From Hydnum rufescens UP504 (Eukaryota > Basidiomycota > Agaricomycetes > Cantharellales > Hydnaceae): a DNA stretch of 64,000 nt. Of this stretch, positions 1-13,649 are shown in pieces. The notes below the pieces were generated by a model, which saw only the letters and a program-made list of their open reading frames with translations, was not told the origin of the DNA and did not search any database. Within the stretch, counting starts at the first letter, position 1. Every line of letters starts with the position of its first letter. The stretch spans positions 186,001-250,000 of the forward strand of contig MU128940.1 of the NCBI GenBank assembly GCA_014904985.1, in the 5' to 3' direction. The position numbers were made by a program, and so were the translations under genes.

Positions 1-2187
1 GAATAAAAGGGGAAAGAAAAGGAGCCATCAAACGTACCATCCTGCCGATTAGGATTCAAATTATTTGCAAAGGCGATCCACGCAGTCATCATGATCTGGC
101 CAACACGGTACTGAGGGTCTGCGGGAGGGAGCGCATTATAAGCCCGTAAACTATGTATTTCAATCCCATTACAACGCATTTCAGCGTATTCGAGGCTCTA
201 CGTAGAAAACTGACCGTACTCGATCTCGCTGCCGTGCTTGACTCCGTACGCAGGTGGGATAGTTGGCGTGTTCTGGGTGAACAAGTACGAGTATACCGGG
301 CACTCCTTGTCCTCTGCAAGGTAAGTGTCGATCAACAAGCGTCGTCCTGTTGCCAAATTAGCCTGGAGAGTAAAAATCAGTCGAAAGAGTGCCTACCACT
401 CTGGAAGATTACATCTCCCACGATCGACGCCAGCCGCTTGTACTGATTATTGGGCCCGTAAAATCTGTAGTTCTTGGGGTAGCCCACGGGATCGTATGGA
501 CTGCCAAAGGCCGGATCATCAGGGTATAACTGCAGAAGCTGATTGAAATCCTCAAGGATCTGGGCCGATGGCCTACTTATATATAGTAAAGCTGAGCGGA
601 AGATCAGAGAAACCCGGATTGAATATAAATGGCCAGATACCAAGGACGCAATTAATGGACTCAGCTGACGTACTCTCAAAGTAATACACCACTTGGCTGG
701 TCATGTTAAATGTGGTGGGAGCGAAGAGTGTGCCCTCGTCCAAATCGTTGCCTGATAGATGAGGTGACCAATTGGGCAAATGTCTAGCTTCATGGACACC
801 ATTCATTTCCCTCACCTGCGAGAAGAGGGACCTTAGCAATGGCACCCTTTCGAACGGCAGCCACTGGGGATTGATCATGAAAGTATCCGTCTATCGTTGG
901 AGTGAAAGGCAACGCAATCGGACTGGCGGTGGTAATGCTATTCGATGCGTTGAATAGTAGGGCGAATGGAACCGCACGCAAGCACTCGAGGGATGTGCCA
1001 TTTTTCAGGGCACCAGCGCAACCAGTAGCCGTGGCCAACTGGTCGTAGAAGGGCTGTAAAACCGACGGTTCGGGAACCGGGGGCCTAAATTAAACACGAG
1101 ACTAAGGGGTGAATGGAAGAAAATATCTGTAGACACGACGTACCCTGACGGTGCACCGCTTTGGAGAATAGCAGCGCGAAAAAGACCAAGCTTTTCAACG
1201 GCTTTGCCACCATCTGCCAGCAATAAAAATCCGAGGCTCATCGCACCAGAAGATTGACCGAACACTATTTGGGCCGTCAAGAGGGTGTCAATGGGACAAA
1301 GCCTACATAGATCATACCAGTGACCTGCGAATAAGGGAAGGGTTTAGCACCCACACCCACGGGCCACCTATTGAAGTGAACCGAACCTTCCGTTTGTCCC
1401 CACCAAATTCGTTGATATTATGCTGCACCCATTGCAAGGCTAATATCATATCATGTAAACCTGCATTAAGAACAGCTTTTCTTTGCTTCGCGGCCTCGGC
1501 AATTTCACGTGAAGCGAGAAACCCGACAGCATCTGAACGCCAATTGAACGATACGTATACCACAGGCTCATTCTTCATGAATTGTGCAGAATCAGCGCAT
1601 CGTACAGTTCGTGAAAAAAAAATGGCGAACCATAGATATACCGTGGGCGACCAAAGCGGTCGCATTGAAGTAACTGGATCCACCGGTCTCAAATGCACCA
1701 CCATAAAACCACATCATGACGGGAAGTTTAGCGTCTGAAGATATTCCCTCGGGTCTATAGACATTTATGGAGAGACAATCCTCTGCCATATCCTGTGCGG
1801 TGTAATGATATCTGGACTAAAAGCAGATCAGGTCAAAGAGTATTTCGACATCCCTTGGGAACTCGTGCAACGTACGGAGGAGAGAGGCTGTAAGCAAACT
1901 TTACCGAATTTAGTGGCATCGATCGTTCTCGACCTATTTTTGGGGATGGGTAGTGGTGCAGAAAATCGTAGCGGTCCCACAGGCGGCTGGGCATAAGGGA
2001 TTCCTAGGAAGTAATCCTGCCCAAACTGGGGCACGTTTACTCCGAAAACGAGCCCAGATTCAAGTTGCACCTGAGGTGATTGAGTGGCACCAAATCCACC
2101 CTGTCTGCCATCAACGATGGCAAAGGACAGAGACAGCCAAACAACGACGCAACGCAGGAACAAGGGAGACATCTCTGTCACAAACAT
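1..2187 (-). CDS. Type-B carboxylesterase, copy A (3' end outside window, possible frameshift)
   Basis: Secreted alpha/beta-hydrolase of the carboxylesterase/cholinesterase family, expected to hydrolyse carboxylic esters outside the cell. The start at 2187 (or the Met at 2172) opens a hydrophobic signal peptide. In order one reads [11 protein letters not shown] (type-B signature), the oxyanion region WFYGGAFETGG, the nucleophile elbow [11 protein letters not shown] (family usually G-E-S-A-G, here G-Q-S-S-G), the acid segment GNDLDEGTLFAP, and the catalytic His in YGVKHGSEIEY. Several short introns; the last resolved one is 151-214. Just downstream of it, copy A has GGG (complement of 143-145) where copy B has GGGG (3009-3012), so the frame breaks in the C-terminal part. 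That is either a pseudogene lesion or an assembly indel. The gene runs off the left edge. Family assignment is firm; substrate unknown. Confidence 0.85.
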
Positions 2188-2736
2188 ACCAAGATGCAGA
2201 GTCCTAAAATGTTACGTGGTAGGAAGAAGGAAATTATGTGGACAGGATGCATAAAATAAGGGAATCATGATTCATAGCATACTACGTCTCATTGGGTATT
2301 ATCTTTAAGCTTGAGCAGCGGCGTGTTTAAGAACCGAATAAGGAATAAAGAAGAAGGACACGTGACAATTCAATCGGAGGACGCCCGATCTCGGCACCGA
2401 CCGACATCCGCAGGATTGCTCCCGCATCAACAAAATCAATTGTCCTTCGGAGGCTCCGAAGTCTTGCGAGTCCAGCTCCCGGCACTTCGAAGACCTGGAA
2501 GCCTCCGAAGTACAATTCAGTTTGATGTCAGCGATCGTTCTTCACAGAATCTCTGCGCCTTGCATTGCTTCTATCGTACCAAGAACCAAGGTAATAATAT
2601 AGGCAGAAATCTAAACTTGGGTCCGCAGCCTGCAGATTGATAGTCAAGCATGCCCGCATTGAAATACTGCGCAGTACGTGAGGGTTAAAGACTAGAAGAT
2701 CAGTGAAGTTTGCGCTCTGCAAGTACAACATCTGTT
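2188..2736. other. Spacer between esterase copies
   Basis: Promoter side of copy A and 3' flank of copy B. About 150 bp upstream of each esterase start is itself duplicated (2188-2340 resembles 5073-5210), so the duplication includes the proximal promoter. A short inverted repeat lies inside (separate entry). No convincing gene. Confidence 0.6.
2437..2520. repeat. Short inverted repeat (hairpin)
   Basis: Arms 2437-2455 and 2500-2520 are nearly perfect reverse complements around the core CTTCGGAGGCT. They form a snap-back of about 84 bp between the two esterase copies. No flanking duplication was recognised. Confidence 0.6.
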
Positions 2737-5072
2737 CTACACGATAGTCGTCCTTCCCAAGGACCGCCGTCCGTTGCCGATATTGAGCATGTTACGTTCC
2801 GCGCCGTATTTCGGCCAGATGTACGGGGCTGGAGGTGGAAAGCATTCTCAGTCGTTTCATTTTCGGGAATAAAGGGGAAAAGAAAGGCAGTCATCAAACG
2901 TACCACCCTGCCGATTAGGATTCAAATTATTTGCAAAGGCGATCCACGCAGTCATCATGATCTGGCCAACACGATACAGAGGTTCTGAGAGAGGGAGTAC
3001 ATTATAAGCCCCGTAAACTATTTATTTCAATCCAATCACAACGCATTTCAGCACTTGCGAAGATATTCGAGGCTCTACGCAGAAAACTGACCGTACGCGA
3101 CCTCGGTGCCGTGCATGACTCCATACGCAGGGGGGATAGTTGGCGTGTTCTGAGTGAACAAGTACGAGTATACCGGGCACTCCTTGTCCTCTGCAAGGTA
3201 AGTGCCGATCAACAAGCGTCGTCCTGTGCACGTTGTTGCCAAATTAGAGGCTGGAGATAAAAATCAGTGGAAAGAATGCATACCACTCTGGAAGACCGAC
3301 ATCTCCCATGATCGATGCCAACCGCTTGTACTGATTGTTGGGCCCGTAAAATCTGTAGCTCTTGGGATAGCCCACGGGATCGTATGGACTGCCAAGCGCC
3401 GGATCATCAGGATATAACTGCAGAAGCTGATTGAAATCCGCAAGGATCTGGGCTGATGGCCTACTTATATATAGTGAAGCTGGGCAGAAAATGATAGAAA
3501 TCCGGATTGAATATAAATGGCCAGATACCAAGGACACGATTAATGGACTCAGCCTGACGTACTCTCAAAGAAATACACCACTTGGCTGGTCGTGTTAAAA
3601 GTGGTAGGAGCAAAGAGTGTGCCGTCGTCCAAATCACTGCCTGATAGATGAGATGACCAGTTGGGCAAATGTCTAGCTTCATGCACACCATGCATTTTCC
3701 CTCACCTGCGAGAAGAGGGACCTTAGCAATGGCACCCTTTCGAACAGCAGCCGCTGGAGATTGATCGTGAAAGTATCCATCTATCGTTCGAGGGAAGGGC
3801 AACGCAATCGGACTGGCGGTGGTAACGCTATTCGACGCGTTGAGTAGCAGGGCGAATGGAACCGCACGCAAGCACTCGAGGGATGTGCCATTTTTCAGGG
3901 CGCCAGCACAACCAGCAGCTGTGGCCAACTGGTCATAGAAGGGCTGTACAACCGGCGGTTCGGGAACCGGGGACCTAAATTGAACACCAGACTGAGGGGT
4001 GGATGTGAGGAAATATCTGTGGACACGACGTACCCTGACGGTGCACCGCTTTGGAGAATAGCAGCGCGAAAAAGACCAAGCTTTTCAACGGCTTTGCCAC
4101 CATCTGCCAGCAATATAGATCCGAGGCTCATCGCACCAGAAGATTGACCAAACACTATTTGGGCCGTCAAGAGGGTGTCAATGGGACAAAGCCTACGTAG
4201 ATCATACCAGTGACCTGCGAATAAGGGAAAGGTTTAGCACCCGTACTCATGGGCTACCTATTGAAGTGAACCGAACCTTCCGTTTGTCCCCACCAAATTC
4301 GTTGATATTATGCTGCACCCATTGCAAGGCTAATATCATATCATGTAAACCTGCATTAAGAATAGCTTTTCCTTGCTTCGCGGCCTCGGCCATTTCACGT
4401 GAAGCGAGAAAACCGACAGTGTCTGAACGCCAATTGAAAGATACGTACACCACAGGCTCACTCTTTATGAATAGTGTAAAATCAGATGATGGTACAGTTC
4501 GTGAATGAATATGGCGAACCATAGATATACTGTGGGTGACCAAAGCGGTTGCATTAATGGAACTGCACCGCCGGTCTGAAATGAACCACCATAAAACCAC
4601 ATCATGACGGGAAGTTTAGCGTCTGAAGAGATTCCCTCGGGTCTATAGACATTTATGGAGAGACAATCCTCTGCCATATCGGGTGCGGTGTAGTGGTACG
4701 AAGACTAAAAGCAGACCAAGTCAAAGAGTATTCCGACATCCCTTTGAAACTCGTGCGACGTACAGATAGAGGCTGTAAGCAAACTTTGCCGAATTTGGTG
4801 GCATCGATCGTTCTCGACCTATTTTTGAGGATGGGTAGCGGTGCAGAAAATCGTAGCGGACCCACAGGCGGCTGGGCATAAGGGATTCCTAGGAAGTAAT
4901 CTTGCCCAAACTGAGGCACGTTTACTCCGAAAACGAGGCCAGATTCAAGTTGCACCTGAGGTGGTTGAGCGGCACTAATTCCACGTGGTCTGCCATTAAC
5001 GACGGCAGAGGACAGGGAGAGCCAAACAACGACGCAGCGCAGGAACAAGGGTGACATCTCTGTCACAGGCAT
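2737..5072 (-). CDS. Type-B carboxylesterase, copy B
   Basis: Tandem paralogue of copy A with the same exon order: signal peptide from 5072, [22 protein letters not shown], the [17 protein letters not shown] stretch, and the His segment ending in HGTEVAY before an intron at 3018-3091. The last intron and the following VYGAYN reading are intact here, unlike copy A. Two oddities. The acid segment reads DLDDGT (near 3630) where copy A has DLDEGT, so the family's catalytic Glu is Asp. Near the C-terminus the frame meets TAG (2737-2739) after [16 protein letters not shown]; a one-base shift would instead continue as [12 protein letters not shown], which fits the family ending. The C-terminus is therefore either truncated or frameshifted. 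Confidence 0.85.
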
Positions 5073-5979
5073 GCCAAGATGCAGAGTCCTAGAATGTTAG
5101 GTGGAAGGAAGAAGGAAATCATGTGGAAGAGGATTTCTAAAATAAGAGGATCATAATTCATAGCCACATTACATATGATTGGGTGTTAATCAGCCATCTT
5201 GCAGCGGATCAGCTACAGTGTATGTACCCTAAATATAGGGCTTTGTGGGCAATAGCCGAGGAGGACAATATGGGCCTAACTGGAAGCCTCACAAGGCGCG
5301 CATTTTCGGCTGACATCCAAGTCCGCTGCTACCTCCGACGGTCCGTCGGCCCGTCCGATGCTCCGACACTCCATCGGTACCTCCGAAGCTGGGGCCGATC
5401 GAACTCGGCTGCAGTCTTACTCCGCCAATAAGTGCCGCGCATATCATTCCAACCGAAGTACGAATCTCTAGGTGTCTTCTGGCCCCGTTGGCAACGCGAG
5501 AAATGTTTCCAGTAGAAGCGTTTTTTCAATACAAAATCATCAGAAGCATTGGGCATGTGCACCGCAACAAGTCGAAAGTTTTTGACCAGACACGATTTAG
5601 AAACGTTTCTCGCGGGCCTAAGTCACGACTCGATTCCGAACCTGGCCATGCACACACGCAGGACTTGGAGGAAACCCCGGCCAACATCGACACGCGACAC
5701 GTGCTGACGAAAAAGAGCGGCACAACCACGTGACTTTTAAATGGGAGCTCGAGGCCACCCTAAGTGACTAAGCGAACAAGGAAGGCCTACGCGTGCGACT
5801 ACCACAGATTCGGCTGGGTTCCTCGTATATATCGCGGTCTTATCGGAGACACGATAAAACCGGAGGTTATATAGTGTATGGGTATCCTTATTCCCGACCA
5901 CGATCCCAGCGTTAGGCATTCCTCTCGATAGGACTGTTCTGATAAACCGACTTCAATTTACCAATTGTAACGAGAAACG
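5073..5979. other. Intergenic region between esterase B and the oxidoreductase
   Basis: Head-to-head intergenic region. It holds the upstream flank of esterase copy B, a GC-rich stretch (about 5300-5430) rich in CTCCGA-type motifs, an inverted repeat at 5495-5614, and from about 5788 the left edge of the tandem duplication. A TATATA run at 5823-5833 is the empty counterpart of the MITE insertion site at 8688. No gene supported. Confidence 0.6.
5495..5614. repeat. Inverted repeat, about 120 bp
   Basis: Arms 5495-5509 (CGCGAGAAATGTTTC) and 5600-5614 (complement CGCGAGAAACGTTTC) differ at one position. Size and structure suit a small hairpin or degenerate MITE. No target-site duplication was recognised. 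Confidence 0.55.
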
Positions 5980-7572
5980 ATGACGAAGATGCGTGCTGTG
6001 CTTGTTAAAGATGGTCGTGGCCCCAGTGATGCCTTGTACATCGGTGAGGTCGATAAACCCACCGCTAAGGAGGGCGAGGTCATCGTCAAGGTACTTAACC
6101 TATTACCAATCATCATGTCCCCGGAGTCGATGCCTTAAGAAACAATGGCCATTTAGGTAGTTGCGTTTGGTCTGAATCGTGCGGATATACAGTACAGTTC
6201 CTCACTGCTTGATGTGCTTCGTTGTCACCGACCCAAACTTTCACGATACCAATAGTGTACGTCAATTAGGAGGTGCTGGAAAGACTCTGGGCTACGAATT
6301 CTCAGGAACAGTGCATGAACTGGGTGCTGGGGTGAGCGGTTTTGACATCGGACAGGCTGTGTTAGGCCTAACCAGTCAGGTGGGTACCGAACGTCGGGTT
6401 CCTTCCAAATTTTCGCTGACCCAACGTAACTCAACATTCGTCACGATAATACCTCATGGTTTGTTTGCCTGGACACAGGGCGCTTATGCCGAGTATGTCG
6501 CTGCACCTGTAGGGAATCTCCTCCTGAAGCCCCAAGGTCTTTCATGGGTCGAAGCTGCCGCTATCATGGGGAATTGGCTGACCGGTACGTTGACGTATCT
6601 CCTGATCCCATGCCCTCCTCCTATCCCTCCTCCAATTGTAGTTCTGTTTCGGAGGGAAGTTCTATGCTGATGTTATGGTTCATCCACGTAGCTTTCCAGG
6701 GCCTCGTGCTTATATGCGATATCCAGAAAGGAAGTGACGTGTTGATTCATGCTGGTGCATCCGGGGTATCTGTGGCTGCCACACAACTTGCCCGTCTCTA
6801 CGGCGCGTCAGTGCTCCTCCCCCGGATTTCATCATCTCTGTCCCCACCCCTTTTCTGCCTGAATCACTCTCTACATAGGTTACCTTCGGTTGCTGAAGAT
6901 CACCCCGATATTGATTTCACAGGTCCAAAGTGTTTACAACAGTCTCTTCGGAAGATAAGATCCAGTTCGTAAAATCACTGCGTAGGGGAGCCACTCACGC
7001 GATCAACTACCGCACCCACGACTTCGTGGAGGAAATAAAACGGGAGACCGAAGGCAAGGAGTCTCGATCGTAGTAGATTATATCGGCCAGGATTACTTTA
7101 AACGAAACATCGATACCTTGGGGATCGATGGTCACCTTTTAATCCTGGGGTTGCTGAGTGGTACGCCTGCTCACGAATTCTTTGTGTCTAGTTCCTCCAC
7201 TCTTCCTGACTCTCCTGATCGTGACTTAGGATCAGCTTCCCATCTGATGCATCCCTGCTGCCGCTTGTGTTCAAACGTTTGAATATTCACGGAAGCTTGC
7301 TGTCGACTCGCAGTGTCGAATATCAGGCTGCCCTGGTCTCCCGATTCAAGCGGGAGGTGTTTGACTATTTCACTGCAAAGGAGCCGGGAGGAGTATCTTT
7401 ATTGCAGCTCAAGATTTGGAAGGTCCGCTGAAGAGATGCCCTCTCTTGCCAAGCAAGTACTAAGACACGCTGGATAATTTTATAGGTGTATCCTTGGCAG
7501 GAGGTCAAGGCGGCTCATGACGCTATGGAAGCTAATAAGAACCAAGGAAAAATTATACTTGAAATCAAGTAG
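5980..7572 (+). pseudogene. Quinone-oxidoreductase-like MDR gene, copy 1 (frameshifted)
   Basis: Medium-chain dehydrogenase/reductase of the NADPH:quinone oxidoreductase (PIG3-like) type. Starts MTKMRAVLVKDG at 5980 and ends LEIK-stop at 7572. Recognisable exons carry FGLNRADI, LGYEFSGTVHELGAGVSG, the nucleotide-binding HAGASGVSVAATQLARLYGA and FKRLNIHGS. Compared with copy 2 it lacks one G at about 7058 (AAGGAG versus AAGGGAG), which gives immediate stops. It also lost a base after the next intron's acceptor (about 7225). Two independent shifts make it a likely pseudogene. Its C-terminus (EIK-stop) keeps the family-like ending that copy 2 has lost. Confidence 0.8.
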
Positions 7573-7743
7573 AACCGCCTGGATTTGTTTGTTGTCGTCT
7601 ATTTGAGTCTTTTCGGCCTCGATCTGTTGTCAACTTGGAATGGAACCATGCCGTATGGCGACTAGATATTATCAATGGTCTGGTCCTCTGACGTTCGGTA
7701 CAAGACGCCTTCCACAACACTTGAGCTATAAAACACTACGACC

Positions 7744-8644
7744 TCACGCATCCACCAATTTCCCCTCATCTGGAGCTTCATCGGGGTGTGTTCGGCGGAC
7801 TGTATTTCCAGTAGACATCCTGTGGTAAAACTCCTCGATAATCGGAGGGCTGATTCGGTCCAGCAACTCCTTGGGGAAGATTCGCAACAGCGACCATGCC
7901 ATGTCTAGTAACTCGAAAATCGTGCGATATTCGTAGGCACCTAGTGAGGCGATTACCCAGTTGAGGTTGCTGTAGAAAGGCGGGTCTTGGAGGTGAAAAC
8001 GAAAGCTTAAACGAACCTTGACCCACGAACTCATGCTCGGATCGATATAGGAACTCGAGCACAAGCTTGTCCTCCGGCGGGAGTGCCTCCTCACCCACGA
8101 CTGCCTTCGTCGCCGCCGCATCGCGCCATGCCTAATCACATATTTCGCATACTAGTTGAATTCCAATGGAGGATTTCAGATTCAGATGTACCGAAAAGAG
8201 AACCATGAGCGCGGAGAATCTGGACAAGGAACATACACACAACTTGGTTGGAAACATCTCCGTGATCCTTTCGGGTCAATTTCTCTCCGATCCCACTCTT
8301 CATGAGCCGAGAGAGGGATGGGAGGACATTGACGGGTGGGTAGATCTGTCGATTGTACAAGCTTCTGTCAACAATGATCTGCTCCTCTGTAATGTGGCCT
8401 GTCAAATCTGGAATCGAGGACCCAAGAGTCACACGTAAATTGTCGAGCGCCAACCATCATGGCATAGTCAAAATGGGAATTTGAGTAAGAGCCATTTCGG
8501 CCGTGTACACGCCCGGCACGCTCGTGAATCGTGGACAAATCCGTATACATGTGGCCTACGGCTAAGTAAGGAAGCGTTAGGAGGGCCCGAGCAAAGAAAC
8601 AAAACTGCACAAGGCGTACCGGGATATCATCGACGTCCTGGGAC
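7744..8644 (-). pseudogene. V-ATPase subunit B, 3' fragment
   Basis: Contains only the C-terminal exons of the vacuolar ATPase B subunit: YTDLSTIHERAGRV, the stretch [38 protein letters not shown] and the terminal [17 protein letters not shown] to the stop at 7744-7746. The sequence stops abruptly at about 8644, where it is fused to the upstream flank of the oxidoreductase, so there is no start, no nucleotide-binding part and no own promoter. A two-base loss relative to the full gene in the [10 protein letters not shown] segment also breaks the frame. A non-functional by-product of the tandem duplication. Confidence 0.88.
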
Positions 8645-8687
8645 TTACGCGTGCGACTACCACAAATTCGGTCAAGTTCCTCGTATA

Positions 8688-8998
8688 CTGCCCTATTCCG
8701 ATCAATGGTTCTGTCACGCATCACAGAGCCCCGTGAACATTGAAAAAAAGGTATGTCACATCTCAAAAACCCGGAAAATCCCCAAAATAGTAATTTTCAG
8801 CATGTAGCATGTATATAGAGATTCATGTGGCCTTACAGGTTGCTTTAAAGTAAAACCTAACACTACCCAAGGCAAAAACAGGCCCCTCGAAGACATCCGA
8901 GAACAATTTCACAGCTAACTGGATGCTTTGAACATTGCGCCAACCGTCACGTTCCGATCACGTGAAATAGAAGCGAACCATCGATCGAAATAGGACAG
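8688..8998. mobile_element. MITE-like insertion, 311 bp, 24-bp terminal inverted repeats
   Basis: The left end CTGCCCTATTCCGATCAATG (continuing GTTC) and the reverse complement of the right end, CTGTCCTATTTCGATCGATG (continuing GTTC), match at 21 of 24 positions. The element interrupts the duplicated flank: at 5820-5835 the sister copy reads ...cctcgtatatatcgcgg without it, while here the flanks are ...cctcgtata and atatcgcgg. Insertion was thus into a TA/ATA dinucleotide run, with ATA on both sides. There is no coding capacity, so it would need a transposase in trans. A TA or ATA target suggests Tc1/mariner-like or a related superfamily, but the superfamily is inference. Confidence 0.8.
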
Positions 8999-9142
8999 AT
9001 ATCGCGGTCTTATCGGAGACACGATAAAACCGGAGGTTATATACTGGGTATCCTTATTCCCCACGATCCCAGCGTTAGGCATTCCTCTCGATAGGATTGT
9101 TCTGATAAACAGACTTCAATTCACCAATTGTAACAAGAAACG

Positions 9143-10777
9143 ATGGCGAAGACACGTGCTGTGCTTGTTAAAGATGGTCGTGGCCCCAGTGATGCCTTGT
9201 ACATCGGTGAGGTCGATAAACCCACCGCTAAGGAGGGTGAAGTCATCGTCAAGGTACTTAACCTGTTACCAATCACCGTGTCCCCGGAGTTGATGCCTTA
9301 AGAAACAATGGCCATTTAGGTAGTTGCGTTTGGCCTGAATCGTGCCGATATACAGTACAGCTCCTCACTTCTTGATGTGCTTCGTTGTTACCGACCCAAT
9401 CTTTCACGATACCAATAGTGTACGTCAATCAGGAGGTGCTGGAAAGGCGCTGGGCTACGAATTCTCAGGAACAGTGCATGAACTGGGTGCTGGGGTGAGC
9501 GGTTTCGACATCGGACAGGCTGTGTTAGGCTTAACCAGTCAGGTGGGTACCGAGCGTTGGGGGTCTTCCAAATTTGGTTGATCCAACCCAACCCAACGTT
9601 CGCCACGATGATACCTCACGTTTGGTTTGTCTGAGCACAGGGCGCTTATGCCGAGTATGTCGCTGCGCCTGTAGGGAATCTCCTCCTGAAGCCCCAAGGG
9701 CTTTCATGGGTCGAGGCTGCCGCTATCATGGAGAATTGGCTCACCGGTAAGTTGACGCACCTCCTGGTCCCATGCCCTCCTCCAATTGTAGTTCTGTTTC
9801 GGAGGAAAGTTGTATGCTGATGTTATGGTCATCCACGTAGCTTTCCAGGGCCTCGTGCTTATATGCGATATCCAGAAAGGAAGCGACGTGTTGATTCATG
9901 GTGGTGCATCTGGAGTATCTGTGGCTGCCACCCAACTTGCCCGTCTGTACGGCGCGTCAGTGTTCCTCCCTCGGATTTCATCATCTCCTGCCCCCCCCCC
10001 CTTCTGGCCTGCATCACTCTCTACAAGGTTGCCATCGGTTGCTGAAGATCACCCCACATTCATTACACAGGTCCAAAGTGTTTACAACAGTCTCTTCGGA
10101 AGATAAGGTCCAGTTCGTGAAATCATTGCGTGGAGGAGCCACTCACGCGATAAACTACCGTACCCACGACTTCGTGGAGGAAATTAAACGAGAGACCGAA
10201 GGCAAGGGAGTCTCGATCATAGTAGATTATATCGGCCAGGATTACTTTAAACGAAACATCGATACCTTGGGGATCGATGGTCACCTTTTAATCCTGGGGC
10301 TGTTGAGTGGTACGCCCTGCTCACGAGTTTTTTGTGTCTCGTTCCTCCACTCTTCCTGACTCTCCTGATCGTGACTTAGGATTCGGCTTCCCATCTGATG
10401 CATCCCTGCTGCCGCTTGTGTTCAAACGTTTGAATGTTCACGGAAGTTCGCTGTCGACTCGCAGTGTCGAATATCAGGCTGCCCTGGTCGCCCGATTCAA
10501 GCGGGAGGTGCTTGACCATTTCACTCCAAATGAGCCGGGAGGAGTGCCTTTATTGCAGCTCAAGATTTGGAAGGTCCGCTGAAGAGATGCTCTCCTTTGC
10601 CAACCAAGTACTAAGACGCTGGATGATTTATAGGTATATCCTTGGCAGGAAGTCAAGGAAGCTCATGACGCTATGGAAGCTAATAAGAACCAAGGAAAAA
10701 TTATACTTGAATCAAGTAGAATCGTTTGGATTTGTTTGTTGTCGTGTATTTCTAGTCTTAGCAGCGTCGATCTGTAG
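9143..10777 (+). CDS. Quinone-oxidoreductase-like MDR protein, copy 2
   Basis: Intact sister of copy 1. Starts MAKTRAVLVKDGRGPSDA at 9143. Exons give the GroES-like N-terminal fold (GEVIVKVVAFGLNRADI), GYEFSGTVHELGAGVSGFD, the Rossmann segment HGGASGVSVAATQLARLYGA, VSIIVDYIGQDYFKRNID and FKRLNVHGSSLSTRSVEYQA. It should use NADPH to reduce quinones or similar carbonyls; no zinc-ligand set is evident. The intron after LLSG has its acceptor at 10380 and restores frame here. One base is missing at the very end compared with copy 1 (GAATCAAG versus GAAATCAAG), so the usual LEI(K) ending is replaced by about 20 extra residues, ending at 10777. Convergent with the V-ATPase gene. Confidence 0.82.
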
Positions 10778-10891
10778 TCCACTTGAAACGTAACCATGCC
10801 ATATGGCGACTAGATATTATCAATGGTCTGGTCCTCTGACGTTCGGTACAAGACGCCTTCCACGACACTTGAGCTATAAAACACTACGACC

Positions 10892-13108
<2,217 letters not shown>

Positions 13109-13649
13109 TTCGAACCTCTGAATAGGGAGCAACGGATGTAAACGGAATTTGCCGTGGCGGCCCACGATTACCTGATCTTTCCGGGCATTCACCATCTTCA
13201 GCTATTTTTCGGTGTGTATTATGGTATCATCTGTCTGATTTCACAGTCTCTCTATCGTAATTACCATTGTCTATTGCATTTGCCAAACCCCATTGAAGAT
13301 CTCATCTTCTGGGGGTTCTTTATCCTAGATGACATGTTTGCATGGATGGTGGAATATACGGGCGCATCGTGGAGTTTGCCCAGATAGGCCATTCGAGAAC
13401 CCTCTCACTTTGCTTGTCTCTTCGCGAACGGGTTCTCTATTCAGCATGAGGTGTTGGCCTTCGACCTTCCTCCACGGCGGTGTCGTCACCGACTACGTCG
13501 CCAATACCATTCGGACCATAATTCCCTTTCCAAGTTCCAGTGTTTGGGTTCCTTCCGTCCGTTTCTGTACACTGTTATCATTACATGGTTGGTAGGCGGT
13601 CTGGTTAGAATTCGAATATTCCCCAGATATTAGAGTACATGCCCACTTC
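13109..13649. other. Intergenic region
   Basis: Upstream of the V-ATPase B start and downstream of the RPAP3-like gene. It may include V-ATPase 5' leader and the last exon or 3' UTR of the TPR gene. No independent gene is supported; open frames here lack family resemblance. Confidence 0.5.

Larger units (their letters stand above)
5788..8644. repeat. Tandem segmental duplication, left unit
   Basis: This block (upstream flank, oxidoreductase, 3' part of V-ATPase B) recurs at 8645-11842. Its left edge, tacgcgtgcgactaccaca near 5789, reappears at about 8646 fused directly to V-ATPase coding sequence ending ...cgtcctgggac. That is the junction expected of a simple tandem duplication whose right breakpoint fell inside the ATPase gene. 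Confidence 0.85.
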
